DNA of 64,000 nt from JANOSH01 sp031415695 (GTDB taxonomy: Bacteria > Actinomycetota > Acidimicrobiia > Acidimicrobiales > Ilumatobacteraceae): assembly GCA_031415695.1 (NCBI GenBank), contig JANOSH010000066.1, positions 1 through 64,000 on the forward strand, in the 5' to 3' direction. The position numbers and the translations under genes were made by a program. Position 1 is the first letter of the stretch, and each line of letters begins with the position of its first letter. Positions 15,589-23,538 of this stretch are shown piece after piece. The notes below the pieces were generated by a model. That model was not told where the DNA came from and made no database searches. It saw nothing but the letters and a program-made list of their open reading frames with translations.

Positions 15589-16837
15589 GCGCGCGCCCTT
15601 TTGCCCACGAGGTGATTTGGTCTCGGATGGCGTCGGCTATGCGTCGTTCGTCGGGGGTCAGGTTTGATTCGTGGACGGTGTCGGCGAGGGCATCTGGGAG
15701 TCGATCGGCCAGCGAAACGATACGTGAGCAAGCTTCGTCGGGGTCGAGGCCGAACTGGCGCGCCGTTCGCTCCCAGTGTCGTCGCTGAATGTAGACCGGG
15801 CTGTACTCGCCGCCGATCTTGTGCGCCATCCGGGCCTTGCGAGGATGGTCGAGATGTGCAAGGGCAGACGCAATGTCGTACAGCGGAGCGAGACGGACCT
15901 GATGGCCACTGAGCAACAGCGAGTAGCTTTTGGCGTGACCGTCGGTTGCGAGCACCAGCCAGTTGTAAGCGATTGCATCAAAGAACCGCGCTGCGTCGCG
16001 ATTCCCGGCGACCTCTCGAATGAGTCGGCCGAGATGGTCGGCGCCTGGCCCGCCGTCGACCTCGTACTTGTGGTCGGGGTGGACGCTCACGGCCTGGCAG
16101 AGATCTTCTTGATGGACCCGCACGATCGCACCGGAGTCGTCGACGATCCGGTCATAGCGTTCGATCACGAGCGCCCGCTCATCGCCGAAGGTCATGATCG
16201 ACGTAGTTGCTGCGATCAGTCCGGCGCGTCGGGCTGCAGCGAGGCAGAGGTGTTCGTTGATATCGAAGTCGGCGAGGCCGCCGATTGCTGGTTTGATGAT
16301 GTGGGTGGTTGGTATCACCCCGTGTGGGATGCCCCATCGGTCGGCGGACGGGTCGTGCAGGAGGGCGATTTTGGCTTGGGCGCCTGCGAGGCTCCATCGT
16401 CCTTCGGGGTGCGGGCGCCACGCGGTCGTGTCGCGTCGCAGATCGCGAAGGAACCGGGCGACGTCGTCGTCGCTCAGCCACTCGACGCCCCCCGGCAACG
16501 ACTACTCTGGAGTTGTACCGGGGGCGACGTACTGTGCTGCACCGGCCACGTCGGCACCCACACCGTGCAGGAGTCCAGCGACATCGGTTGACGAGCAGCC
16601 GAATTCCCGCGCCCACCGTTCGAGCACTCGGTCGTTGTCGGGCAAAAGACCCCATAAGTAGGGGTAGACGGTTGCGTGCGAATACGGCGAGACACGTAGT
16701 GGCATCGACACCGACAAAGGTGTCGATGACGGGTCGGCGACGTAGTCGGGTGAGTAGGTGAATCGAAGACTGCGCCGCTCGGTGGTGTCGACGATTCCGA
16801 CGAGTCGATCACCGATAGTGACTGACAGGATGGTCAA
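15575..16837 (-). pseudogene. hipA: HipA-type Ser/Thr kinase toxin split by an in-frame amber stop
   Basis: Read from TTG 16837, which overlaps the hipB stop, the N-terminal half has the HipA N1 domain (TPLSVSMPLRVSPYSHATVYPYLWGLLPDND) and runs to GTTPE. A TAG at 16502-16504 interrupts, and the same frame resumes with SLPGGVEWLSDDD. The C-terminal kinase part includes WSLAGAQAKIALL, ALVIERYDR, the catalytic-loop-like YNWLVLATDGHAKSYSLL, LAPLYDIASAL and MAHKIGGEYSPVYI. Total 421 codons, normal for HipA. No other lesion is visible, so this is a one-base nonsense change, a sequencing error, or a split protein restarted at TTG 16498. An active HipA phosphorylates glutamyl-tRNA synthetase and induces dormancy. 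Confidence 0.85.
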
Positions 16838-17094
16838 CGGTCGCGACCGAGCAAGAGATCGAGATCTATCCCCGAGTCGGTGGTCGGCGCGTCGACAAGG
16901 TCTGCGACCATCCCGAGCGCGGCGACGGCTCGCAGAGCGCTTCCGAGTTCTGCTGTCGCTTTGCCGCGCTCCAAAGCGACCACCCACTGGCGGCTCACAT
17001 TGATGCGGTCGGCAAGCTCAGCCTGTGTCCAGCGGTGCTGCAGGCGAGCGTCGCGCACCGCGGCACCAAGATCTCGGGCGGATCGAACAATCAT
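16834..17094 (-). CDS. hipB: HipB-type XRE antitoxin (locus 1)
   Basis: This 86-residue protein has the HTH segment HRWTQAELADRINVSRQWVVALERGKATAELGSALRAVAALG, the usual HipB arrangement, with a short acidic tail. ATG 17094 lies directly after an 18-bp palindromic operator. The stop overlaps the TTG start of hipA (frame-to-frame coupling), the classical hipBA layout. HipB represses the operon and neutralises HipA. The antitoxin is intact although hipA is interrupted. Confidence 0.9.
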   Translation of the reverse strand: MIVRSARDLGAAVRDARLQHRWTQAELADRINVSRQWVVALERGKATAELGSALRAVAALGMVADLVDAPTTDSGIDLDLLLGRDR

Positions 17095-17096
17095 GA

Positions 17097-17114
17097 TGTC
17101 AGCGTACGCAGACA
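17097..17114. promoter_or_regulatory. Probable HipB operator, locus 1
   Basis: TGTCAGCGTACGCAGACA is an 18-bp palindrome with a single mismatched pair, 2 bases upstream of the hipB start codon. Its half-site TGTCAGCG recurs in the operator of the second hipB locus at 39.5 kb. Confidence 0.7.
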
Positions 17115-17125
17115 GCAGTGAGAAG

Positions 17126-18904
17126 TCAACGATCGACGACAAAACTCGCTGGCCACCGAACGCTGACAACGGGGATGGTAACGCTGCAGACGAGATCGTT
17201 TGAGTAGGTGCGGTCGATTCGCTTCGCCGTCCAGTCGCCGTGGGGCCCGTCGTGGCTCATTACATACGCATTTGTGCGGTTTGGGTCACCGGCGACCGCG
17301 ATCATGATCTTGGATGGCTCGGTCACGATCGGCACGAGTCGGTTCGGGTCGTCTGATTCGCCGAACACCGGCGGCACGAGACCTTCGTGTGCGAGATCGA
17401 CGAGTCGGCGACGGCCCGCGGTGAGGTTGGTCCACTCGCCGATGAGCTTTTCGAACTTCCATGCGGGGATGCGGGCATGCTCGAACATTGCGTGCTGCAC
17501 ATCGACCTTTGACCAGTCGGCGCGAGCGAAGATGCGCGCCAGAATCGGCGACAGGATGAGTAGCGGCCGATACTGGCCTTGGCCGAGTCCGTACACGTGT
17601 GTGAGATCCCACCCGGTCACCCGTGCTAAGCCGTCGGCAAGGTACGGCACAATCTCATTGGGCGTCGAGCCGTACACGCTACCCACAATGAGGCCCGAGT
17701 TCATGCGGGCCACGCTCACGACGTCATCACCCGCGGCGAAACCGAGTGCGGCGGCCAATGGTGGCCAACCGATTTCGGCGAGCACCTCTTCGTTCTCGGC
17801 AAGCACCATGCGCATCGAGTTGCCGAACGTGCCCTTGTCGTGTTCGCCCGCGGTGAAGCCGCATACATTGCGAAGGAAGAGTCGGAGCCATCGGCCCACG
17901 CTTGTGTTCGCCTTGGCACCTTCGCGCAGCACTCCCTGACCGCTGTTGAAACCGAGTGCGTTGGCAACTGGCCCGTTCAACACGATGAGAGCGTCGGCAC
18001 CGGTCGTGTTGCCCGAGTGCTCCACGCCGTACGCTGGGTCGGCCAGCACCTCGGCTAGCCCAAGTAGCACAGGTAGGTACTCGGGGCGGCACCCGGCCAT
18101 CACAGCGTTGACTGCCACCGACCACACGGTGATGTCGCGCCCCGACGGTTTTGCCGTACCGATCACCCGCCACGGGTCATGACCCGACGGCGTGATGAAC
18201 GCTTCGACGCGTTCGCGTGTTGGCGGCACGATGGGCAAGCCGTCAGACCATTCCCGAGCGAGGAAGAACTCGTTGATCTCGTCGATCGTTCCCGATGCAA
18301 CGATATCGAGCGCGGCTGGCTCTTGCGCGTTATCACCGGTGACGACGATGGGGTCGGTCAGACCGGCGACTATCTCATCGACAGTATGCGCAATGAACGA
18401 CGCAAGCATGTCGTCGGCGCTTTGGCTATCAACGTGGCCACGAAGCATTGCAAGCCGCATACCGTCGAAGCCGAGACCGCGCCCGGTCGCCAACGACTGA
18501 CGTTCGAATCCGCTGCACACCAACGACACCGACGGAACCCCGGCCCGCTCGGCTACCACTGCTGCCCGCAACACGGCGGGCGTGCAGCTCCCTCAACACC
18601 CAACGCCCGACACGACCGCGTCGATGCCACGTGACGCGAGCAGGCTCGGAATCTCGCCGACCACCTGTGCCTCGTTCGGTCCGTGCGTGTTGCCGAACAC
18701 GTCGTAGCCGACCACCTCGGCCCCGTAGCGTGTCGACAGTTCGCGAGCGAGTACCGGGAACAGTTCGTCGCCTCGGAACAGGTAGTCCCACAGGAAGCCA
18801 ATGCGCTTTCCCTGCAGGGTGTCGAGCCGCTCGGCAAGCCGCTGCGGCTGCGTGCCCAGGGGCGAACGGGGCCACACCACATCAAACGCACTGGTATCTG
18901 TCAT
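17126..18904 (-). CDS. UGSC-family selenoprotein (in-frame UGA read as selenocysteine)
   Basis: From ATG 18904 the frame runs for 103 codons to SGVGC, meets TGA at 18595-18593, and continues without another stop for 488 codons starting GSCTPAVLRAAVVAERAGVP. The junction therefore reads C-U-G-S-C. From memory, NCBI names a family 'UGSC family (seleno)protein' after this motif, with Cys replacing Sec in relatives. The N-terminal 170 residues form a Rossmann-like redox domain (GKRIGFLWDYLFRGDEL, VSGVGCUGSC, GVPSVSLVCSGF). The C-terminal 400 residues (EWSDGLPIVPPTRERVEAFI, GNTTGADALIVLNGP) are a conserved uncharacterised domain. A SECIS-like hairpin lies at 18558-18588. Total 592 residues, Sec104. 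A divergent Lrp-like remnant is upstream, and hipBA is downstream. The selA/B/C/D genes are not in the window and must be elsewhere for this to hold. Confidence 0.85.
18558..18588 (-). promoter_or_regulatory. Bacterial SECIS element
   Basis: On the coding strand, four bases after the UGA codon, GCUGC-AC-GCCCGC-CGUGUU-GCGGGC-A-GCAGU folds into a 6-bp upper stem with a 6-nt loop and a 5-bp lower stem (one G-U pair). The loop begins 20 bases from the UGA and has G-U at its start, the feature SelB recognises in known bacterial SECIS hairpins. Confidence 0.75.
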
Positions 18905-18984
18905 GGTAACCAGTATCTACCAAGCGCAGCGGCGTTCGATAGCAAATGTCGTCGCCCGTTGGTCGATAGATAGCATCTTCTTGC

Positions 18985-19395
18985 ATGGATGACATCGATC
19001 GCGCAATCCTGTATCACCTTCAGCGCGACGGACGGCTGGCGAACAACGACCTAGCCGACCGGGTAGGGCTCAGCCCATCGCCGTGCCTACGTCGGGTCCG
19101 CACGATGTGCTCAACCGCTATCCGGGCGTGGCCGGGCATCTACTCACAATGTGGTTCGAGTCACCCGCCGTACTCGAACATGTCGACGATCTTTTCGGGC
19201 TCGTGGGTGAACACGGCCTCGGCGGGTTCGAGGCCGTGGCGGTCACGAATGCGGTGTTCACCTACGTACTCATGCGCTGCGAGGCCGAGCGCACGGTCCG
19301 CTCCGCCGGTGCGGTGTGCCGTTCATTGCGTACGGCTGCAGCGTCGCGACCCCTCGACCGCCTGAATGCCCTCGCCGCCCCAGGCGGCCGCGCTG
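18985..19395 (+). pseudogene. Chimeric remnant: Lrp/AsnC HTH start joined to a TetR-like C-terminal domain
   Basis: ATG 18985 begins MDDIDRAILYHLQRDGRLANNDLADRVGLSPSPCLRRVR, a near-consensus Lrp/AsnC winged HTH. Right after RRVR (about 19101) similarity ends, and the original frame continues with no family character. In another frame, from about 19105, comes VLNRYPGVAGHLLTMWFESPAVLEHVDDLFGLVGEHGLGGFEAVAVTNAVFTYVLM, which resembles a TetR ligand-binding C-terminal domain. No RAM domain (Lrp) and no TetR HTH are present. A deletion apparently joined two regulators out of frame. It lies divergent to the selenoprotein gene, so one parent may have regulated it. Confidence 0.7.
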
Positions 19396-19399
19396 CGAT

Positions 19400-19939
19400 C
19401 TACCCGAGGGCCAGGAGCCGAACAATCCGTTCGTCGTCCGGGCCGAGCAGGCGAGTCAGCACGCCGACCACCCGATCCAGATCGAGTGAACCGGCCGTAG
19501 CCATTTCCTCCAAATCGGCCCAGTCTTTGGTTCGGTTGAAGAACGCCTTGAACACGGCCAAGTCGCTACAGGCGAGAAACGGCACGGTCGCACCGGCGAA
19601 CGATTCGGTGCGGGCCCGTTCGGCAACCTGCTGATGGAACTCGGTTGTGTTGAGGAAAACGTCAACGGGAGTTGTACCCCACCACAGGCGCGCCTGACCA
19701 TCGTTCCGCAACCGCACGCGATCTGCGGCGGTACGACTCACCGAACGGGGCAACGCAGCGAGCACGTCGCCGACGCGATCGGTCGGCACGAAAACATTGA
19801 CGTCGATGTCGATGGTGCCCCTCGCACGTCTCGTGCACCACGCGAGGGCTAGCGCGCCTCCGAACGCATGCGGAAGGCTGGCTTTGTCGAGCGCGTCATG
19901 AAGGCGCACGATTTTGGTGGGCAACGACAGCTGACTCAT
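19400..19939 (-). CDS. Nucleotidyltransferase-fold protein (AbiEii/MNT-like toxin candidate), pair 1
   Basis: The protein has 179 residues with the polymerase-beta-like pattern: PHAFGGALALAWCTRRARGTIDIDVNVFV (Gly-rich strand, then D-x-D metal ligands), WWGTTPVDVFLN (third acid) and VPFLACSDLAVFKAFFNRTKDWADLEEM, whose F-K-x-x-x-x-R-x-K-D-x-x-D signature marks AbiEii-like and related nucleotidyltransferases. Such proteins pair with small HTH antitoxins and modify tRNA or proteins. Its ATG overlaps the end of the upstream XRE gene (ATGA), forming a two-gene unit. Toxin activity is inferred. Confidence 0.8.
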   Translation of the reverse strand: MSQLSLPTKIVRLHDALDKASLPHAFGGALALAWCTRRARGTIDIDVNVFVPTDRVGDVLAALPRSVSRTAADRVRLRNDGQARLWWGTTPVDVFLNTTEFHQQVAERARTESFAGATVPFLACSDLAVFKAFFNRTKDWADLEEMATAGSLDLDRVVGVLTRLLGPDDERIVRLLALG

Positions 19940-20217
19940 CGCCCGAACACCGGGGCGACGAGCGTGGCCGAATGCTCGGCAGGAAATGCCGCGGCCAGTT
20001 CCAGTACTGCCAGCAGTTCCGCTTCGCGTTCCGGTCCCGAGTACACGACGGTGCGACTCGCCACTACGAACTCGTGGCCTGTGGCTCGGATGATTCGCTC
20101 CAAGGTGTCGACCGATGGAACCTTGGCCCCCGCTTCATATGCCACCAAGGTTGAATGCGACGTACCGGCTCGTTCATTGCACACATGGTACCTGATCGAA
20201 TACCAAATGCGGATCAC
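19936..20217 (-). CDS. XRE-family HTH antitoxin candidate, pair 1
   Basis: AGTSHSTLVAYEAGAKVPSVDTLERIIRATGHEF is the second half of an XRE helix-turn-helix (recognition helix and following helix), and EREAELLAVLELAAAFP follows. The N-terminal part (VIRIWYSIRYHVCNE) lacks the usual LSQ-x-x-LA-x-x helix, so the 5' end looks damaged or the start is wrong. GTG 20217 and GTG 20184 are options, and the open frame reaches 20289 inside the truncated oxygenase gene. It overlaps the nucleotidyltransferase gene by 4 bases. The pair's left edge coincides with the break in the neighbouring gene, which suggests insertion. Confidence 0.6.
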   Translation of the reverse strand: MIRIWYSIRYHVCNERAGTSHSTLVAYEAGAKVPSVDTLERIIRATGHEFVVASRTVVYSGPEREAELLAVLELAAAFPAEHSATLVAPVFGR

Positions 20218-20218
20218 C

Positions 20219-20665
20219 TCACCACGTGAGTCTCTTTGCGAGTCGGGCGATGTCGCGCCCGGCCACCCCGTTGGGTTCGTGGGACGCAAGGAGCCGCGCT
20301 ACGGCCGCTTGGCTACCAACGGCAAGCAGCGTCGGGCTGTCGGCCGAAGTCACGTCGCCCCACAGAAAGATAGGCGTCACCACCTGTTCGCACGACGTGA
20401 CGTGATGGGTGAACCAGTCACCGTCGATATGCCAGTACGGGCCGGCCATCCCGGCCGATCTAGTAGGAAAGCCCCAGTTCGCCGCGACCTCCCACTGCCC
20501 GGCACCGACGAGCACGTCGAGCGCACCGCGAACAGCGGCCGAGATCGCATCGACAAGCTCGGGTAGGTCGTACACAGAACACTGACCCACCTGCCACGGC
20601 CGATCGGCAGCACCCATCAGCGTCTCGGCCGCCCGACGAACCTCACGCACGACCGCCCGTGGCAC
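20219..20665 (-). pseudogene. 3'-truncated PhyH-like dioxygenase
   Basis: The 148 residues include YWHIDGDWFTHH (the His-x-Asp iron ligands) and PIFLWGDVTSADSPTLLAVGSQAAVARLLASHEPNG, the PhyH/2-oxoglutarate oxygenase middle. The frame then stops after AKRLTW, before any distal His and Arg needed for iron and 2-oxoglutarate binding. About half a domain is missing. The break abuts the XRE/nucleotidyltransferase pair, which may have replaced the 3' part. Family assignment is moderate. Confidence 0.6.
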
Positions 20666-20713
20666 TGCCCCATCGAGGCGAACGAACCGTCGTCCGCTCG
20701 TCCGCTCGTCCGC

Positions 20714-21088
20714 TCACCCAACGCTGACGCAGAAGTCGTCGCCTTCCGGATCGCACATCCAGGTGTGGCCGTCGAAGCCTTGAACGATTGCTGCGCCGAG
20801 AGCTGCGAGCCGGTCGACCTCATCACGGTACCGGTGCGGCGATGTCGAGATGCAGCCAACGCTTCGCGGTAGGAGCTGCGTCGTCGACTCGCTGGAAGCA
20901 CAGTTCTAGTCCGGGCCATCGACGATCACGGTCGGATCGGTTTCGGGCGTGAACCCGAGCGCTCCCAACCGAGCGACCTCGGCATCGTCATACCGCCGAA
21001 CTTCGAAGCCGTCCAGCGCAGCTGCCCAGAATCTGGCCAGCAACGCCGGGCGCTCGCAATCGATCACGATCGGCGACAACTGGGCCAT
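20714..21088 (-). pseudogene. Frameshifted VOC (glyoxalase-like) gene
   Basis: The start MAQLSPIVIDCERPALLARFWAAALDGFEV is typical of small VOC proteins. The frame stops at PTVIVDGPD. A one-base deletion there would restore LELCFQRVDDAAPTAKRWLHLDIAAP, after which a second one-base slip restores RYRDEVDRLAALGAAIVQGFDGHTWMCDPEGDDFCV, ending at TGA 20714-20716. The full family pattern is thus spread over three frames with two small indels, a clear decayed gene. An intact relative is at 29152-29520. An 8-bp triplicate (gtccgctc) lies just past its end at 20692-20715. Confidence 0.8.
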
Positions 21089-21302
21089 CGACACATCGTC
21101 GCGCACGTCAGCAACGGCGGTGAATCAAGTGGATGTCGCGGCGACGCGCGCCTTCGCCGATGCGCCCGTCATCCCCGCATTTGGGCGTCATGTAGTTGGG
21201 CTGCGGTGGTGCCATATGGATTCTCAAGCCCGACTCCGGCTCGTGGCCGAGGACGCGAAGTTGGCAATCGCTTGTTCAACCGGGCACAACGCCCTCCTTG
21301 CT

Positions 21303-21326
21303 TAGTATAGCTACTTAGCTATACTA
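21303..21326. promoter_or_regulatory. 24-bp perfect palindrome, probable operator of XRE/nucleotidyltransferase pair 2
   Basis: TAGTATAGCT-ACTT-AGCTATACTA has 10-bp perfect arms. It covers a candidate -10 (TATACT, 21320-21325), with a TTGCTT -35 at 21298. It ends 18 bases before the ATG of the XRE gene, the usual place for antitoxin autoregulation. Confidence 0.75.
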
Positions 21327-21344
21327 GGTATGAGGTGAACCTTA

Positions 21345-21926
21345 ATGACCACGCTCACTAGCTCTCTGCTTCTGCGTTCGCGTAGCGCGGCAGCGCTCAC
21401 TCAGGCCGCGCTCGGGCGCCGTGTCGGGGTTCCACAGTCGTCGATTGCGCGCGCCGAACGGGGCAGACAGGATCTCACGGTGGCCATGCTGGCGCGGCTT
21501 GTAGCTGCGACTGGAAATCGGCTCACGATTATGCCTGGTCGAGGGTTGTCGGCTGCTGACGCCGCCGATGCGATTCGCTGCGCACTCGAGGCAAACGAAC
21601 CGGATCTTGCTTTCAGGACCATGATTCAACTTGCCGATGATCTCGCTCGGGAGCATGGAGCTGAACGAGTCGCCTCATGCGTCTCGCCGCCACGAAGCAC
21701 AGGTGACGTTCGCTACGACGCGTTCCTTGCCGGCCTCGTCGAGACGCGCCTCGTCGCCGAGCACCTCCCGCTCCCGATCTGGCTAGCGGGTGCTCCTGTC
21801 CTCAGCATCCCTTGGGTCGTGGCGGGGGACTGGCTCGTGGACGACGTTCAGACCGTCGCAGAAACACCTGACGCGCTGCGGTCACGTGGGGTCATCATCG
21901 CCGCCGAAGACCTCGTCAGCCTGTGA
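21345..21926 (+). CDS. XRE-family antitoxin candidate, pair 2
   Basis: This 193-residue protein has an N-terminal XRE HTH (LLRSRSAAALTQAALGRRVGVPQSSIARAERGRQDLTVAMLARLVAATG). The long C-terminal part (DAIRCALEANEPDLAFRTMIQLADDL ... VETRLVAEHLPLPIWL) is seen in antitoxins partnered with nucleotidyltransferase toxins. The start overlaps a strong promoter/operator region. The stop overlaps the GTG of the downstream gene (GTGA). It likely binds both the palindrome upstream and the partner protein. Confidence 0.8.
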   Translation: MTTLTSSLLLRSRSAAALTQAALGRRVGVPQSSIARAERGRQDLTVAMLARLVAATGNRLTIMPGRGLSAADAADAIRCALEANEPDLAFRTMIQLADDLAREHGAERVASCVSPPRSTGDVRYDAFLAGLVETRLVAEHLPLPIWLAGAPVLSIPWVVAGDWLVDDVQTVAETPDALRSRGVIIAAEDLVSL

Positions 21927-22474
21927 CGACACCACTCGACCGAGATCAACTTCTCGACGGCTTATCGGAGCTCGGATCGGCCATAGCGGCTGAAGGTCTA
22001 TCGGTGACTCTGAACGTGGTTGGCGGTGCTGCAATACTCTTGACGATCGACTCGACGAGACGATCCACAGTCGACATCGACGCGTGGGTGAATGCCCCGA
22101 ATCACTTTGTCCGCTCACGGGTCTTGGAGCTCGCCGCCACCATCGCAAACCGACGAGGCTGGCCGGCCGGTTGGGTCAACGACAAGGCTCGACTGTTCAT
22201 TCCCGAGATGGTCAGTGGCCGTCTCGATGAATGGGAATTCGTGTACGAGATCGGTGAGTTTCGCGTCGTGGCGGCACGGCCCGATGTGCTGCTCGCGATG
22301 AAACTCCTCGCAGGACGTGCTTCGCGTGACCTTCCGGACCTTCCGGCATTGATCGCGGCTGCCGAACTCACGACGCGGGTAGAGATCGACGAGTTGTTCG
22401 AGGACATGTACCCGCACGACGAGATGAAACGAACAACTCGACTCTGGCTCGATTCGTTCTATCCGCACACGTAG
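21923..22474 (+). CDS. Nucleotidyltransferase-fold toxin candidate, pair 2
   Basis: The 183-residue protein, from a GTG start coupled to the XRE stop, shows TLNVVGGAAILLTIDSTRRSTVDIDAWV (strand-Gly-Gly helix, then D-x-D), FRVVAARPDVLLAMKLLAGRASRDLPDLPAL (the K-L-x-x-x-R-x-x-D-x-x-D signature) and a helical tail. This is the DUF6036/AbiEii-like nucleotidyltransferase group often paired with HTH antitoxins. It is related in design but not close in sequence to pair 1 at 19.4 kb, and the gene order is also the reverse relative to the genome strand. Catalytic residues appear intact. Confidence 0.78.
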   Translation: MTTPLDRDQLLDGLSELGSAIAAEGLSVTLNVVGGAAILLTIDSTRRSTVDIDAWVNAPNHFVRSRVLELAATIANRRGWPAGWVNDKARLFIPEMVSGRLDEWEFVYEIGEFRVVAARPDVLLAMKLLAGRASRDLPDLPALIAAAELTTRVEIDELFEDMYPHDEMKRTTRLWLDSFYPHT

Positions 22475-22500
22475 CGATCATGGCCCGACACCATGGTGGT

Positions 22501-22660
22501 GGCGGCCTCGGGGTGGTGGACTCGGGAAGTCGGGTGCAGGTGACCGGGGTTACGAATCGAGCGGACAATAGCTGCGTGTGGGCAACGTTTATTGAGTTGG
22601 AAGACGAGACCCGGGCTGGCAAATGTCATCGTGTCGCAGGCTCCGTTAGGCCCGAATGAG
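22501..22660 (+). pseudogene. Degenerate fragment of the dnaE2 3' end (OB domain)
   Basis: The bases encode GVVDSGSRVQVTGVTNRA and WATFIELEDETR, then after a one-base insertion GLANVIVSQAPLGPNE. This follows, in order, VTVESGSRVLVAGVVTHRQ, TTFINLEDETGLVNVIVSKGCWAR of dnaE2 at 13.3-13.5 kb. DNA identity is visible as well (aagacgagacc, aatgtcatcgt). There is no start, no polymerase domain, and a frameshift. It is a remnant of a second dnaE2 or a partial duplication. Confidence 0.8.
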
Positions 22661-22764
22661 TTTGTAATGACCCGAACATGCATGCTTGATGGAAAGCCCG
22701 ATGCCTAACGTGGGAGAGTCTCTGAACAGCCGTCGCTACTCTCGGAGACGATACGATCACGATC

Positions 22765-23322
22765 ATGAGTACAGTCTTCGACGACCTTCCGTATCGGATG
22801 TCGTTTGACGCTTTCCTCGTTTTCGAGAACGGCGCCGATTTCCGCCACGAATACCTTGGCGGTGCCGTGTACGCCATGGCCGGTGGCACCCGCGTCCACA
22901 ACCAGATTGCTCTTGGTCTGGCTAGTCGGCTGCTACCCGTAGCGTCTGCTCACGGGTGCCGTACCTACATCGACGAGGTCTTGCTGCGGGCCGGAGCTGA
23001 CGCGTTCTACCCCGACGTGATGGTTGCCTGCGGCGACGAGGTCGATCCTCGGTTCGAGACCAGCCCATGTTTGGTGGTCGAGGTGGTTTCCCCGTCAACC
23101 GAGAAGTACGACCGAACCGCTAAGCATGCGGCCTATACCAACCTCGACTCGGTGCTGGCTTACGTACTTGTGAGCGGCAATCCAGCTGAGCCATGGGTGG
23201 AGGTGCACTGTCGCGACGGTGAGTTGTGGTTTCGCGATCGTCTCGGGCTCGATGACGAGCTACACCTGAAGTGCCCGCCAATGTCGATCCTGGTTCGGGA
23301 GATCTTCTGTGGTGCAGGCTGA
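22765..23322 (+). CDS. Uma2 family (DUF820) restriction-fold endonuclease
   Basis: The protein has 185 residues. RHEYLGGAVYAMAGGTRVHNQIALGL and YPDVMVACG ... CLVVEVVSPSTEKYDRTAKHAAY give the PD-(D/E)xK core with E-V-x-S-x-S-T. Uma2 proteins are common in multicellular cyanobacteria, Chloroflexi and actinobacteria, often in many copies, and their biological role is not settled. The gene stands alone with a start at ATG 22765. The next 216 bases up to 23538 contain nothing I can identify. Confidence 0.88.
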   Translation: MSTVFDDLPYRMSFDAFLVFENGADFRHEYLGGAVYAMAGGTRVHNQIALGLASRLLPVASAHGCRTYIDEVLLRAGADAFYPDVMVACGDEVDPRFETSPCLVVEVVSPSTEKYDRTAKHAAYTNLDSVLAYVLVSGNPAEPWVEVHCRDGELWFRDRLGLDDELHLKCPPMSILVREIFCGAG

Positions 23323-23538
23323 CGAAGTCGGCGGCAAACTGCACTGAAACTCTACGTGAAAGTGTATGTCTGCGATGGTGTGCTTTCGGTCGTGGAACGT
23401 ATTCATTCGGAAAACTGCTGGCAACGATGATCTCGATGCCACCCGCAGCGGAGTTCCTGGCATGCCAGCGCACCGGCCTCGATCCGCAGCCATGACGGAC
23501 TGCCAACTGCTTGAGGCGAGCCGCGTGCCGGTCGGTCG

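Noticed and set aside
18596..18904. Independent 103-residue gene ending at the TGA
   Set aside because: The family pattern continues in the same frame directly after the TGA with the GSC motif and a SECIS hairpin, so it is the N-terminus of the selenoprotein.
19083..19634. One continuous 183-residue gene
   Set aside because: Only the middle resembles a TetR domain; the rest runs antisense into the nucleotidyltransferase gene and the start lies inside the Lrp remnant.
20692..20715. gtccgctc x3 as a regulatory repeat
   Set aside because: Three short copies at the end of a pseudogene are best explained by slippage.
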